DNA from: CAKOSP01 sp964369845
Lineage (GTDB): Bacteria > Bacillota_I > Bacilli_A > RF39 > UBA660
DNA: 64,000 bases
Reading direction: 5' to 3'
Assembly: GCA_964369845.1 (NCBI GenBank)
Contig: CAYJFJ010000003.1
Span: 1-64,000, forward strand
The notes beneath the pieces were generated by a model. It was given only the letters and a program-made list of their open reading frames with translations. It had not been told where the DNA came from and made no database searches. Below are positions 27,448 through 35,741 of this stretch, piece after piece. Position 1 is the first letter of the stretch. Each line of letters begins with the position of its first letter. A program made the translations under genes and the position numbers.

Positions 27448-27476
27448 ATTTTATCAAAAATATGACCATATATCAA
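27448..27476 (-). promoter_or_regulatory. Promoter of the ireB operon
   Basis: TTGATA (27476-27471) and TAAAAT (27453-27448) are 17 bases apart on the minus strand, with TGA before the -10. The ireB ATG follows 24 bases later. Confidence 0.7.
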
Positions 27477-27599
27477 GGTTAGTTTCGTTTTCCACTATTA
27501 TAATTAGTACATACCTTTAATTTATTGCATTTTTTTATCTGAGTATCTAACATGTTTTTTCAGTTATATTAATATATTTATTTTTTTGTTAACTAGTTG

Positions 27600-27628
27600 T
27601 ATACATGATATATAATTTTTGATATAAT
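27600..27628 (+). promoter_or_regulatory. Promoter of the surface protein gene at 27657
   Basis: A consensus TATAAT at 27623-27628 is preceded by TGA (extended -10). The -35 is weak, around TATACA near 27600-27605. The ATG lies 29 bases downstream behind GAAGTGAGGTAAA. Confidence 0.5.
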
Positions 27629-27656
27629 ATTTTTATAATAGATGAAGTGAGGTAAA

Positions 27657-29288
27657 ATGAAACGATTAAACATCATGATATTTGCAATTATTTTTTTTGC
27701 AGTAATAACAATGTCAATAGGATATTCAGCATTAAATGCAGAGTTATCGATAAGTGGTTCGGCTTATGTTAAAGCGGATCAATCTATCCGGATTATCAGC
27801 AACGAGGTTAAATACGCTAGTAGTTCTTATGCTACTTATGCTCCAACTTTTACAGATAATACTATAACAAACCACTCTACACTAGAGTATGGTACGTCAG
27901 TGCTTGAATATGAAATAGGAATAAGAAATTCTACTAGTTTTCCTTATTTCATTGAAGATATTAATGAACTTCTTGATGATAATGAAAATATATTTTACAC
28001 TATAGTCGGACTTAGTAATTATCAAGAAATTAAACCTGGAGAAACGATTTATTTTACTTTAAGACTTAAAATGAACAGAGCTCATACTATTCAAAGTGAG
28101 TCATTATCTATTGAATTTAATTTTGCTCAAAGTTATATATTTGAAGATGATGTTTTAAATGGAGCTGACCCTGAACTACTTTTTGGTATGGTTCCTATTA
28201 CGTATACTAAAAATGGTACTATAAAAAAGGCAGATATCAATTTGAATTGGTACTCATATTTGGACAAAGAATGGGCAAATGCTGTTATCGTTACTGAAGA
28301 ATCGCGTCAAAATTACGATACTGCAGCTCCTGGAACAAAAATTAATGAAAGTGATATTTTAGGTTATTATGTATGGATTCCTAGATTTGAATATTTAATA
28401 TTTAATAATACAGCTAATGCTGTTGATAAAACTGAAATAGACATAAGATTTGTGACTAAAGATGAACCTATAAAAACTTCTACTCAATTAAATTATTATG
28501 TTACTCACCCTGCTTTTGATTACGGTGGTGAACTCTTAGCTGGTATTTGGGTTGGAAAATTCGAAACTACAGGTACTTTGACTAATCCGACAATCTTACC
28601 TAATGAAACATCTTTAAAATCACCTATTAAAAATTTATTTGACGCTAACTTAATATTTTCTGGAGGAACTTATGAAGATAATTCTTCAATTACTTATGAT
28701 AGTAATATATATTATGGTTTAACTGCTTCTACCGAAAGTAAAATGATTCAAGAAGATGAATGGGGAGCTATTACTATATTATCAAGTAGTAAATATGGAT
28801 CAGATAGCATTTGGAATAACTCCTCTACTACTACCGGGTGTAGTGGTGACTCTCAAGATGATGCTAATAAAGCAGCATGTATAAATGCATTTGGAACTAA
28901 TTCAAGTGGTATTTATAACCAAAGTACTACTGGGAATATATATGGTCTTTTTGATACTGCTGGTGGTGCCTGGGAATATACTATGGGTACATACGATGGA
29001 GCTATTTCATATTCTGGCTTCACTAGTGAATTTCTTTTAAATAACCAAAAATTTTATACATATATAAGTTCTAGTTATATTAATAACTTAGGATTAACTA
29101 TAGATGAAACTAAAACGTGGGATGGAGATTTATACGTTCCTACCACTTCTTCAATACCATGGTCTATTCGTGGAAACAACTATAAAGGAGGCTCTCAAAG
29201 TGGAATTTATACTGTTGGTAATACTAGAGGAAATGCAGCAGATAACGGAACTAGAAACGTTATTATAAACGCTCCTATATTTGATTAA
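27657..29288 (+). CDS. Exported surface protein with SUMF1/FGE-like C-terminal domain
   Basis: The 543-residue protein has a signal sequence/anchor (about residues 4-26), an immunoglobulin- or camelysin-like N-terminal region (ELSISGSAYVKADQSI), and a C-terminal domain related to formylglycine-generating/SUMF1-fold proteins (GIWVGKFETTG, DEWGAITILSSSKYG, LFDTAGGAWEYTMG, GNTRGNAADNGTRNV). The Cys pair needed by true formylglycine enzymes is not evident, so a binding or structural role is more likely. It is monocistronic and ends at a strong terminator. Confidence 0.7.
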   Translation: MKRLNIMIFAIIFFAVITMSIGYSALNAELSISGSAYVKADQSIRIISNEVKYASSSYATYAPTFTDNTITNHSTLEYGTSVLEYEIGIRNSTSFPYFIEDINELLDDNENIFYTIVGLSNYQEIKPGETIYFTLRLKMNRAHTIQSESLSIEFNFAQSYIFEDDVLNGADPELLFGMVPITYTKNGTIKKADINLNWYSYLDKEWANAVIVTEESRQNYDTAAPGTKINESDILGYYVWIPRFEYLIFNNTANAVDKTEIDIRFVTKDEPIKTSTQLNYYVTHPAFDYGGELLAGIWVGKFETTGTLTNPTILPNETSLKSPIKNLFDANLIFSGGTYEDNSSITYDSNIYYGLTASTESKMIQEDEWGAITILSSSKYGSDSIWNNSSTTTGCSGDSQDDANKAACINAFGTNSSGIYNQSTTGNIYGLFDTAGGAWEYTMGTYDGAISYSGFTSEFLLNNQKFYTYISSSYINNLGLTIDETKTWDGDLYVPTTSSIPWSIRGNNYKGGSQSGIYTVGNTRGNAADNGTRNVIINAPIFD

Positions 29289-29316
29289 CCTTGTTTTTTT
29301 AACAAGGTTTTTTTTA
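29287..29316 (+). terminator. Intrinsic terminator after the surface protein gene
   Basis: AACCTTGTT and AACAAGGTT form a 9-bp stem followed by a run of T on the plus strand. Confidence 0.8.
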
Positions 29317-29331
29317 CTTTAATTTGCGCAT

Positions 29332-29359
29332 AAAAAAAACTTCTAATATTAGAAGTTTT
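29332..29359 (-). terminator. Terminator after the tRNA pair
   Basis: AAAACTTCTAAT and ATTAGAAGTTTT form a perfect 12-bp palindrome, followed by a run of eight T on the minus strand. It lies 10 bases past the tRNA-Leu 3' end. The rest of the stretch 29289-29659 holds the two tRNA genes and the leader of the carboxypeptidase gene. Confidence 0.75.
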
Positions 29360-29368
29360 AATTTACAA

Positions 29369-29453
29369 TGGTGCAGGCAAAGGGACTTGAACCCCCATGG
29401 ATTACTCCACTAGATCCTAAGTCTAGCGCGTCTACCAATTTCGCCATGCCTGC
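29369..29453 (-). tRNA. tRNA-Leu (anticodon UAG)
   Basis: The minus-strand sequence starts GCAGGCATGGCGAAATTGG and ends in an encoded CCA. The acceptor arm GCAGGCA pairs with TGCCTGC. The anticodon arm is CTAGA-CTTAGGA-TCTAG, giving anticodon TAG. A long variable arm (a class II tRNA) and the T-loop GGTTCAAGTCC are present. The length is 85 bases with CCA. Confidence 0.95.
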
Positions 29454-29460
29454 ATTACAA

Positions 29461-29537
29461 TGGTGGACCTCGTAGGACTCGAACCTACGACCGCCCGGTT
29501 ATGAGCCGGATGCTCTAACCAGCTGAGCTAGAGGTCC
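29461..29537 (-). tRNA. tRNA with CAU anticodon, most likely tRNA-Ile2
   Basis: The 77-base gene begins GGACCTCTAGCTCAGCTGG and ends with an encoded CCA. The anticodon loop is CTCATAA, giving CAT. The body (GGACCT acceptor, CGGTCGTAGGTTCGAGTCC) resembles Bacillus tRNA-Ile2, whose C34 is changed to lysidine, more than elongator tRNA-Met, which usually starts GGCG. Elongator Met is the alternative. It lies 7 bases upstream of tRNA-Leu and is probably cotranscribed with it. Confidence 0.9.
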
Positions 29538-29659
29538 ACTGCCATTTAATTTTATCATATATTTTTTAGTTGTGCAATAAAAAAATAGTTAATTTTAATA
29601 TTTTTTTTACTTTATAGATTTTTTATAATTTATTTGATACAATTTAATAGAGGTAGATT

Positions 29660-30859
29660 ATGAAAAAAATTATTTTTACTATATTAATACTGTTTATTCC
29701 ACTTGGAGTAAATGCTTTGGATATTAAATCCACTAACTATTTATTATATAATGAAACAGATGGAACTGTTCTTCTTGAACAAAATTCCGAGGAAAAAGAT
29801 TATGTTGCAAGCCTTACTAAAATTGCTACTGCAATTGTAGCTATAGAAAATATTGATAATATTCATGAGACTGTTGTTATTCCTCAAGAAGGACTTGCAG
29901 GACTTAGCGAAGCTAATGCATCTGTTGCTGGTTTTAGATTAGGTCAGGTTGTTACATATGAAGATTTACTTTATGGACTTATGCTTCCTAGTGGTGGTGA
30001 TGCTGCTCAAACTCTTGCTTTTTTATTAGTTGGTAGTAATGAAGAATTTGTTAATCTTATGAATAAGTTTGTATTGTCTTTAGGACTTGAAAATACTAAT
30101 TTTGAAAACACTACTGGATTGTATGATGAAAACCACTACTCTACTGTAAGTGATATGCTTGAAATATTGAAATACGCTCTTAATAATGATACTTTCAAAG
30201 AAATATTTACTAGTGAAAAATATTTAACTTCTGATACTTCTATTACTTTTAAAAATTCATTTGTTACAATTAATGAAATTCAAAATTTGACTAACGAACA
30301 TATTTTAGGTGGTAAAACTGGTTATATTAATCAAGCTGGATTTTGTTTTGCAAGCATCGCTACGATAAATGACATTGATTATATATTAATTACTACTGGA
30401 GCTGATGCTACTACTGGTGATGCACTTCATATAATGGATGCTCATAATATATATTCTTATGTTGAAGAAACATTTAAGTACATATATCCTTATAAAGAAG
30501 ATGATATACTTGGCTATATAGATGTAAAGTATAGTGACATATATCAATATACTATTAAAGCTACCGATACGTTTCAATTTCTAACCGATACATCACTTGA
30601 AAAAGAAGATTTTACTTTTAATTATATTGGAGATGATTTTATTACTCCTGAAACAAAAAGTGGGAAAGTTGGCATTATTGAAGTTGTTTACAATAATAAA
30701 GTTATACATACTACTGATGTAATTTATGATGGATCAGTTAACTACTCTTTTGAAGGACTTGTTGAAGTGTACTGGCAAAATATTTTAGTTTCCGTAGTAT
30801 TTATAATTATAATACTAATAACTTTGTTTAAAGTTAAAAATGAAAAAAGAAAAAACTAG
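29660..30859 (+). CDS. D-alanyl-D-alanine carboxypeptidase (DacA/DacF family)
   Basis: The 399-residue protein has a signal peptide (about residues 1-19), the S11 penicillin-binding motifs SLTK (about residue 51), SGG in LPSGGDAAQTLAF in place of the usual SxN, and KTG in GGKTGYINQAG, and a C-terminal membrane helix followed by a basic tail. It trims the terminal D-Ala from peptidoglycan side chains. The SGG variant occurs in some Firmicutes. An AGAGGTAGATT site precedes the ATG. It could serve vegetative or cortex synthesis; I cannot decide. Confidence 0.9.
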   Translation: MKKIIFTILILFIPLGVNALDIKSTNYLLYNETDGTVLLEQNSEEKDYVASLTKIATAIVAIENIDNIHETVVIPQEGLAGLSEANASVAGFRLGQVVTYEDLLYGLMLPSGGDAAQTLAFLLVGSNEEFVNLMNKFVLSLGLENTNFENTTGLYDENHYSTVSDMLEILKYALNNDTFKEIFTSEKYLTSDTSITFKNSFVTINEIQNLTNEHILGGKTGYINQAGFCFASIATINDIDYILITTGADATTGDALHIMDAHNIYSYVEETFKYIYPYKEDDILGYIDVKYSDIYQYTIKATDTFQFLTDTSLEKEDFTFNYIGDDFITPETKSGKVGIIEVVYNNKVIHTTDVIYDGSVNYSFEGLVEVYWQNILVSVVFIIIILITLFKVKNEKRKN

Positions 30860-30880
30860 ATGAAATTTCATCTAGTTTTT
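30851..30880. terminator. Bidirectional terminator between convergent genes
   Basis: AAAAACTAGATGAAA and TTTCATCTAGTTTTT form a perfect palindromic stem, with A runs on one side and T runs on the other. It serves the carboxypeptidase gene and the convergent gene at 30880. Confidence 0.85.
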
Positions 30881-31308
30881 TACTTTATTTTACTAACTCC
30901 TATTTTGATTACTGCTTTACCTTTACTAACTTCGCTTAAATCTTTTAATAATAAATTGTTTTCTTTTTCCATTTTTGTAAGCTGATATTCCAATGATTTA
31001 ATAGCTTCAGTCATTTTACTTGCACATATTAAAGGTACTAGTGACAATACTATAGATGTTGCTTTATGTAGTGTGCCTTCTGTCGGCGCTAAAACTAAAA
31101 CATTCGTTAATACTATAGAAAATATTATATCTATCGTTGCTAAGATTTTTCTTTGTTTTATGTTGGATAAATTTAATGATTTCTTCATTAAATTATAACT
31201 TATTTTATCTTTTACTATTTCTACCGCTTCTAATATTTGTAATTTTTCTTCTTCTGTAATATTCATACGAAATGCTGTTGTAGATTTCATTTTATATTTG
31301 TTTATCAC
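30880..31308 (-). CDS. Small protein with two membrane helices, unknown
   Basis: The 142-residue protein has charged helical ends and two hydrophobic segments around residues 58-95 (IDIIFSIVLTNVLVLAPTEG and ATSIVLSLVPLICAS), then a coiled-coil tail. The layout resembles the 189-residue product at 5491. It starts after AGGAGATGATCAAGTG. No family is recognised. Confidence 0.55.
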   Translation of the reverse strand: MINKYKMKSTTAFRMNITEEEKLQILEAVEIVKDKISYNLMKKSLNLSNIKQRKILATIDIIFSIVLTNVLVLAPTEGTLHKATSIVLSLVPLICASKMTEAIKSLEYQLTKMEKENNLLLKDLSEVSKGKAVIKIGVSKIK

Positions 31309-31393
31309 TTGATCATCTCCTAATTATTTAATGCCTATTGCCATAATAACACAAATATTCTTTTATATCTACAAATTGACAAATTATTTCAAA

Positions 31394-31420
31394 AGAAAAG
31401 AAAACTTAAAAAGTTTTCTT
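31394..31420 (-). terminator. Intrinsic terminator after the gene at 31419
   Basis: AAGAAAACTT and AAGTTTTCTT form a 10-bp stem, followed by TTCTTTTG on the minus strand. Confidence 0.6.
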
Positions 31421-31835
31421 AGTCTTGTAGCATATTTAGTAAATCAATTTTAAATTTATCCTTAGCTGATGAACTTTTACTGATCATTACACCTTTATAA
31501 GTTGTTAATTCAGATCTATGTCCTTCTAACAATATATTTTCTGGTGTTATTTTCTCTAAGATGATTGTGTTTTCACTTTTGTGAAATGAATACACTAATT
31601 TAACATCTCCATGAATTTGAGCAAAAGTTTTGTCACTTGGAAGTTTTAACTCATAAGTTTCAGAACCTTTTTCTTTATCTGAAGATACTAATTCTCCAAC
31701 TATCTCTCCATTACGAAGTGCTGGATAAAAGTCGAAATTTAATTTCTTAAAAGCAAGCATGTTGTACTTCTTCAATGCTCTTTCTAGCTTTCTAAATTCA
31801 TTTTCATCAATATAGTCTAATATATACCCTTTCAT
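31419..31835 (-). CDS. Unrecognised 138-residue soluble protein
   Basis: The product starts MKGYILDYIDENEFRKLERAL and is an alternating beta/helix sequence with no signal peptide or membrane helix. AAGGGGGTATAAAA precedes the ATG, a strong ribosome binding site. It is flanked by terminators on both sides and so is monocistronic. I do not recognise it. Confidence 0.6.
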   Translation of the reverse strand: MKGYILDYIDENEFRKLERALKKYNMLAFKKLNFDFYPALRNGEIVGELVSSDKEKGSETYELKLPSDKTFAQIHGDVKLVYSFHKSENTIILEKITPENILLEGHRSELTTYKGVMISKSSSAKDKFKIDLLNMLQD

Positions 31836-31917
31836 TTTTATACCCCCTTAGTACAAATACATTATAGCATACTTGATACATTTTGTCAAATATTTATTAT
31901 TTTCTTTTTTTTAGATT

Positions 31918-31942
31918 AAAAAAACCTTGATTTAATAAGGTT
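31918..31942 (-). terminator. Intrinsic terminator after the Smr gene
   Basis: AACCTTATT and the slightly mismatched AATCAAGGTT form the stem on the minus strand, followed by TTTTTTT. Confidence 0.65.
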
Positions 31943-32213
31943 ATTTTTTATTAAGATAAACTATTGTTTCTCCTATATTCCAGCCATTTAACATGTATTT
32001 ATTTACCTGTTTATGTGCTTTTAGTACCGCATGAACTTCTTTCGTTAAAATATTAGTGCTCTTGCCATGGACAATTCTAAGCAAATAATTTCCTGATTTA
32101 TAATTTGTGTTCAAAAAATCTATTACTAAAGGATTAACCATTGCTACTACTTCACCATGTAAATCTAAACAAGGTGTATTACTGTGCAAGACCTGCGCTG
32201 TTTGGTACGACAT
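31941..32213 (-). CDS. Small Smr-domain protein
   Basis: The 90-residue protein is a single Smr (small MutS-related) domain, with LDLHGEVVAMVNPLVIDFL at the start and the core LRIVHGKSTNILTKEVHAVL. The canonical HGKGTG is HGKST here. Smr domains nick or cleave nucleic acids, and in some cases act on collided ribosomes. The start overlaps the end of the PfkB gene by 35 bases. Confidence 0.8.
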   Translation of the reverse strand: MSYQTAQVLHSNTPCLDLHGEVVAMVNPLVIDFLNTNYKSGNYLLRIVHGKSTNILTKEVHAVLKAHKQVNKYMLNGWNIGETIVYLNKK

Positions 32214-33129
32214 TTTGAACTCCCTTTACCTCATTGTATTTTGTTAATACATCATTTAAATTTGGAATAGACAATCTTCCACCTAAACTTTCACAAGATA
32301 AACCAGCTGCTATGTTTGCATATGCAATGTTTTTTTCAATATCATAATTATTTATTAGTCCATAAACAAATGATCCGTGAAAAACATCCCCCGCTCCAGT
32401 TGTATCTAACGCTTTGATTTTGATTCCTGGCATTACTTTGATTTCTTCATTTTCTACATATAATGCGCCGAACTCTTCTAAAGTAATGATTATTTCAGCC
32501 CTTGGAAATCTTTCTTTTAATTTCGTGTACATTGCTACTAATGAAGAAGGATAATTTATATCAGCTTTAACTCCAGTAATTTTTTCCGCAAAATCTTTTG
32601 ATCCTACAATATACTTACATAATTTACTTAATTCTATAACTTCTGGTGATGCTACTCCAGCATCTATTATTGTTAATTTATCTTCGTATTTTGTAAGCGC
32701 TGCTACTGATGCATGATATTCATATCCATCAACTAATATAGCATCTGGTTCCTCTGAAAATTCTTCTTTTTTCATATGCGGAGATGTATCAGCAGTAGAT
32801 ATATTCATTGTTGTTCTTGTTCCACTTTTTTTATTAATCATTATAAATGAATTTGAAGTTGATTTTTCAAATGAAGTTTCTATAAGCGATGTTTTAACTC
32901 CAAACATTTCAAATTCTTTTTTCATTTTTTCGCCATATGAATCAGAACCTATTGCTGCAGCTATGTACGTTTCTATTCCCCATTTTGCTAGTAAACACGC
33001 TGCATTTGCCGCTTGCCCTCCGCCATTTTCTAATTTTTCTGTAATAACATTTTTGCTATTTTCGATAGGATAAGCATCTAAAATACAGCTAATATCATAT
33101 GATGCATGACCAATACATAATACTTTCAT
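32179..33129 (-). CDS. PfkB-family sugar kinase
   Basis: The 316-residue protein has the two PfkB signatures: GGGQAANAACLLAKWG near the N-terminus and DTTGAGDVFHGSFVYGL with the catalytic Asp near the C-terminus. Ribokinase, fructokinase or nucleoside kinase activity is possible and the sequence does not decide. It precedes and overlaps the Smr gene. It starts after AAAGAGGTGTTGAT. Confidence 0.9.
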   Translation of the reverse strand: MKVLCIGHASYDISCILDAYPIENSKNVITEKLENGGGQAANAACLLAKWGIETYIAAAIGSDSYGEKMKKEFEMFGVKTSLIETSFEKSTSNSFIMINKKSGTRTTMNISTADTSPHMKKEEFSEEPDAILVDGYEYHASVAALTKYEDKLTIIDAGVASPEVIELSKLCKYIVGSKDFAEKITGVKADINYPSSLVAMYTKLKERFPRAEIIITLEEFGALYVENEEIKVMPGIKIKALDTTGAGDVFHGSFVYGLINNYDIEKNIAYANIAAGLSCESLGGRLSIPNLNDVLTKYNEVKGVQNVVPNSAGLAQ

Positions 33130-33194
33130 ATCAACACCTCTTTACAATAACCATTATAATATATTTTACTCTTTTTTTCTAGACTTATTTTGCA

Positions 33195-33833
33195 TTAATT
33201 TTTATTAATTATAAAAAGTTCATTATCTTTGTAAAATCCGTAAAATATATTTTCTAGTTTTAAATTATTATCTTTTATCTTCTGATTCAACCAGTTTTTT
33301 GTTTTTCTTACTCTTTTTAGTACTTCTTCATCTATTTTTCCATCTAATATTAACGCCATTGGATAACTTGATTTTTTGTTTAATTTAGTATATTCAAAAA
33401 TTGATAATCTACCATTAGGTTCTAAAAATGCATATTCTATTTCTTCTATAGATTTAATTTGTTTTTGCCTCATACTTAATAATAAATCTTCTAAATTATA
33501 TCTTTGTTTAATCATTTCTCTAAAGTTAATTACTCCTTCACATATTATTAATGATGGCTTTCCATCTATTAATTCTCTAACTTTTTTAGATTTTAAATTT
33601 ATTAGTGCAAAACCTACTTCTAAAGCTACTAAAACTAGTATTGGTAATATTGTATACATAATTGGTAGTGATGTATCTTCTATCGATATTGCTACTAACT
33701 CTGCAATTAATATAGATACTATTAAATCTATAATACCTAATTGTCCTACTTCCCTTTTACCCATTAATCTATATACAAACATTACAAATAAGTAAAAAAA
33801 TATTGTTTTAAATATAATTATTATTAAATCCAT
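33195..33833 (-). CDS. YetF/DUF421-family membrane protein
   Basis: The 212-residue protein has three N-terminal membrane helices (about residues 5-75) and a cytoplasmic domain with LMGKREVGQLGIIDLIVSI, PSLIICEGVIN and LLLSMRQKQIKSIEEIEYA, all hallmarks of the YetF family. Members occur in Bacillus, some in spores. The biochemical role is unknown. Confidence 0.85.
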   Translation of the reverse strand: MDLIIIIFKTIFFYLFVMFVYRLMGKREVGQLGIIDLIVSILIAELVAISIEDTSLPIMYTILPILVLVALEVGFALINLKSKKVRELIDGKPSLIICEGVINFREMIKQRYNLEDLLLSMRQKQIKSIEEIEYAFLEPNGRLSIFEYTKLNKKSSYPMALILDGKIDEEVLKRVRKTKNWLNQKIKDNNLKLENIFYGFYKDNELFIINKN

Positions 33834-33904
33834 ATAATCTCCTAAACTTATTATGTTTAATTAATATTTTTTTTAATCATGAATATAGTTAATTAGGTGA
33901 TTTT

Positions 33905-34270
33905 ATGAAAAAGTACAATTGTTATATAAAAAACTTCAGTCTGTTTTTAATAACTGAATTATTTGTAGTCTTTATTTGTAGTTTGATAAATATGTTTGGA
34001 ATTTCATCCAGCTTTTCTACAGTTTTTTTACTAATAATTAATCTTTTACTTTTTTTCTTCTTCGGTTACAAACATTCTATAATTTCTAGCAAGAAAGGTT
34101 ATTTTATTGGTTTTTTAAACGGATTTGCATTACTTATATTCATATACCTTATAAATATAATATTTTTTAAAGGTACTTTTAATATTAATTTAATAACATA
34201 TTATTTAGCACTACTACTGGCTTCTATCTTTGGAGGTATGGTTGGTAAAACAAAGAAAAAAGAAGATTAA
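33905..34270 (+). CDS. TIGR04086-family membrane protein (YrzE-like)
   Basis: The 121-residue protein has four membrane helices and the characteristic GFLNGFALLIFIYLIN and LLASIFGGMVGKTK segments. In Firmicutes this family sits beside tgt/yajC; here it converges on that region, overlapping the gene at 34267 by 4 bases. AGGTGATTTT precedes the ATG. The function is unknown. Confidence 0.75.
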   Translation: MKKYNCYIKNFSLFLITELFVVFICSLINMFGISSSFSTVFLLIINLLLFFFFGYKHSIISSKKGYFIGFLNGFALLIFIYLINIIFFKGTFNINLITYYLALLLASIFGGMVGKTKKKED

Positions 34271-34575
34271 TAACTTTCTACAAAGTGATATCCATCTTCT
34301 TTTTTTGTGACGTAAGATTCATCACTATAAACTTTTTTTGTTATAGGATGAACTTCTTTTTCTAAATAATTATTTTCATATAACTTGCTTAAAGTTATTT
34401 GACTTTCTGTGCACTTATCTTCTTTATAACAATTGATAGCAGCTTCTATAATTCTTTTTTCAGTTACATTTATTATGTTTTTTTCATATTCTTTTGTAAC
34501 ACTGTATATTACAGGAACTAAAATCATGATTAATATTATTACTATTGTAATGCTTAAAATATGTTTATTTTGCAT
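34267..34575 (-). CDS. Small single-helix membrane protein next to tgt
   Basis: The 102-residue protein has one N-terminal membrane helix (about residues 6-26) and a polar remainder with two Cys in CYKEDKCTE. This resembles a short pilin-like or YajC-like membrane protein, but it lacks a prepilin Gly-Phe/Glu signature. It overlaps the end of tgt by 11 bases. YajC usually stands here, but the sequence does not support YajC. Confidence 0.55.
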   Translation of the reverse strand: MQNKHILSITIVIILIMILVPVIYSVTKEYEKNIINVTEKRIIEAAINCYKEDKCTESQITLSKLYENNYLEKEVHPITKKVYSDESYVTKKEDGYHFVESY

Positions 34576-35674
34576 AGTAATCTTTCATAAAATCATTTTT
34601 AAATTCTTCTAACGTTCCTTCTTTTACGTGTTTTCTAACTTCGTCCATAAGTCTAAATAAGAAATTTATGTTATGGATTGAAATTAATCTAGCACCGAAT
34701 GTTTCATTTGCTACAATTAAGTGTCTTATGTATGCTTTTGTATAATTTTTACATGCATAACAATTACATTTTTCATCTATTGGTGAAAAATCTTCTTTGT
34801 ATTTATTATTTCTTAAATTTATTTTTCCATTCCAAGTATATGCATGACCATGTCTTGCAAGTCTTGTTGGTGCAACACAGTCAAATATATCTATTCCTCT
34901 AGCTACATTTTCAATTAAATCTATTGGATCTCCGACACCCATCAAGTATCTTAATTTATCTTCAGGTAAGTGTTTAGTCGTGTTTTCAACCATTTGATAC
35001 ATAGTAGGTTTATCTTCTCCTACTGCTGTTCCCCCTACTGAGTAACCATGAAATCCTAATTTTATTAATTCTTCTGCACAGTATTTTCTTAAATCAGGAT
35101 ATATTCCACCTTGTACGATTCCAAATAACATTTGATTTTCACTTTTAAATACGTCTTTTCCTCTTTTTGCCCATCTAAGTGTTCGCTCAACGCTTTGTTT
35201 AACATAATCATATGTTGCTGGATAGCCTATACACTCATCAAAACTCATGATTATGTCCGCTCCAAGTTTTTGCTGGATATCAATACTTTTTTCAGGAGTT
35301 AATAATAAGTTATCACCATTAATATGATTTTTAAACTTAACTCCATCTTCACTTATATCTTTTGGTTTAGCTAAACTAAAAACTTGAAAGCCACCAGAAT
35401 CAGTTAAAATTGGTCCGTCGTAATTCATGAATTTGTGAAGTCCACCAGCTTTTGCTACTATATCTTCTCCTGGTCTAAGCCATAAATGATAAGTATTTGC
35501 AAGTACTATTCCTGAACCTATTTCTTTTACTTCTTCTGGAGCAAGTGTTTTTATTGTTGCCTGCGTTCCTACTGGCATAAACATTGGAGTTTCATAAGTT
35601 TTTCCGTTTAAACTTATCTCTCCAAGCCTTGCTGATGTATTTTTATCTTTATATTTTAATTTAAATTCTACCAT
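34565..35674 (-). CDS. tgt: tRNA-guanine transglycosylase
   Basis: The start at 35674 (MVEFKLKYKDK) follows GGGTGAAAATT; the in-frame GTG just upstream is part of the ribosome binding site. The 369 residues include ILTDSGGFQVFSL with the first catalytic Asp, DECIGYPA, GVGDPIDLIE, DCVAPTRLARHGHAYT and the Zn site CNCYACKNYTKAYIRHL. It exchanges guanine 34 for preQ1 in GUN-anticodon tRNAs. It is next to queA in the queuosine pathway. Confidence 0.97.
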   Translation of the reverse strand: MVEFKLKYKDKNTSARLGEISLNGKTYETPMFMPVGTQATIKTLAPEEVKEIGSGIVLANTYHLWLRPGEDIVAKAGGLHKFMNYDGPILTDSGGFQVFSLAKPKDISEDGVKFKNHINGDNLLLTPEKSIDIQQKLGADIIMSFDECIGYPATYDYVKQSVERTLRWAKRGKDVFKSENQMLFGIVQGGIYPDLRKYCAEELIKLGFHGYSVGGTAVGEDKPTMYQMVENTTKHLPEDKLRYLMGVGDPIDLIENVARGIDIFDCVAPTRLARHGHAYTWNGKINLRNNKYKEDFSPIDEKCNCYACKNYTKAYIRHLIVANETFGARLISIHNINFLFRLMDEVRKHVKEGTLEEFKNDFMKDYYAK

Positions 35675-35712
35675 AATTTTCACCCGATGTAATTATAACA
35701 TTTTTTAGTAAA

Positions 35713-35741
35713 ATAAAAAAGATAAACTAACATTTTATCTT
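35713..35741 (-). terminator. Intrinsic terminator after queA
   Basis: AAGATAAA and TTTATCTT form an 8-bp stem with a 7-base loop, followed by TTTTTTATTTT on the minus strand. It implies tgt has its own promoter. Confidence 0.7.

Noticed and set aside
29461..29537. Elongator tRNA-Met
   Set aside because: The anticodon fits, but the acceptor and T-arm match Bacillus-type tRNA-Ile2 better. It is not excluded; determinants for TilS should be checked.
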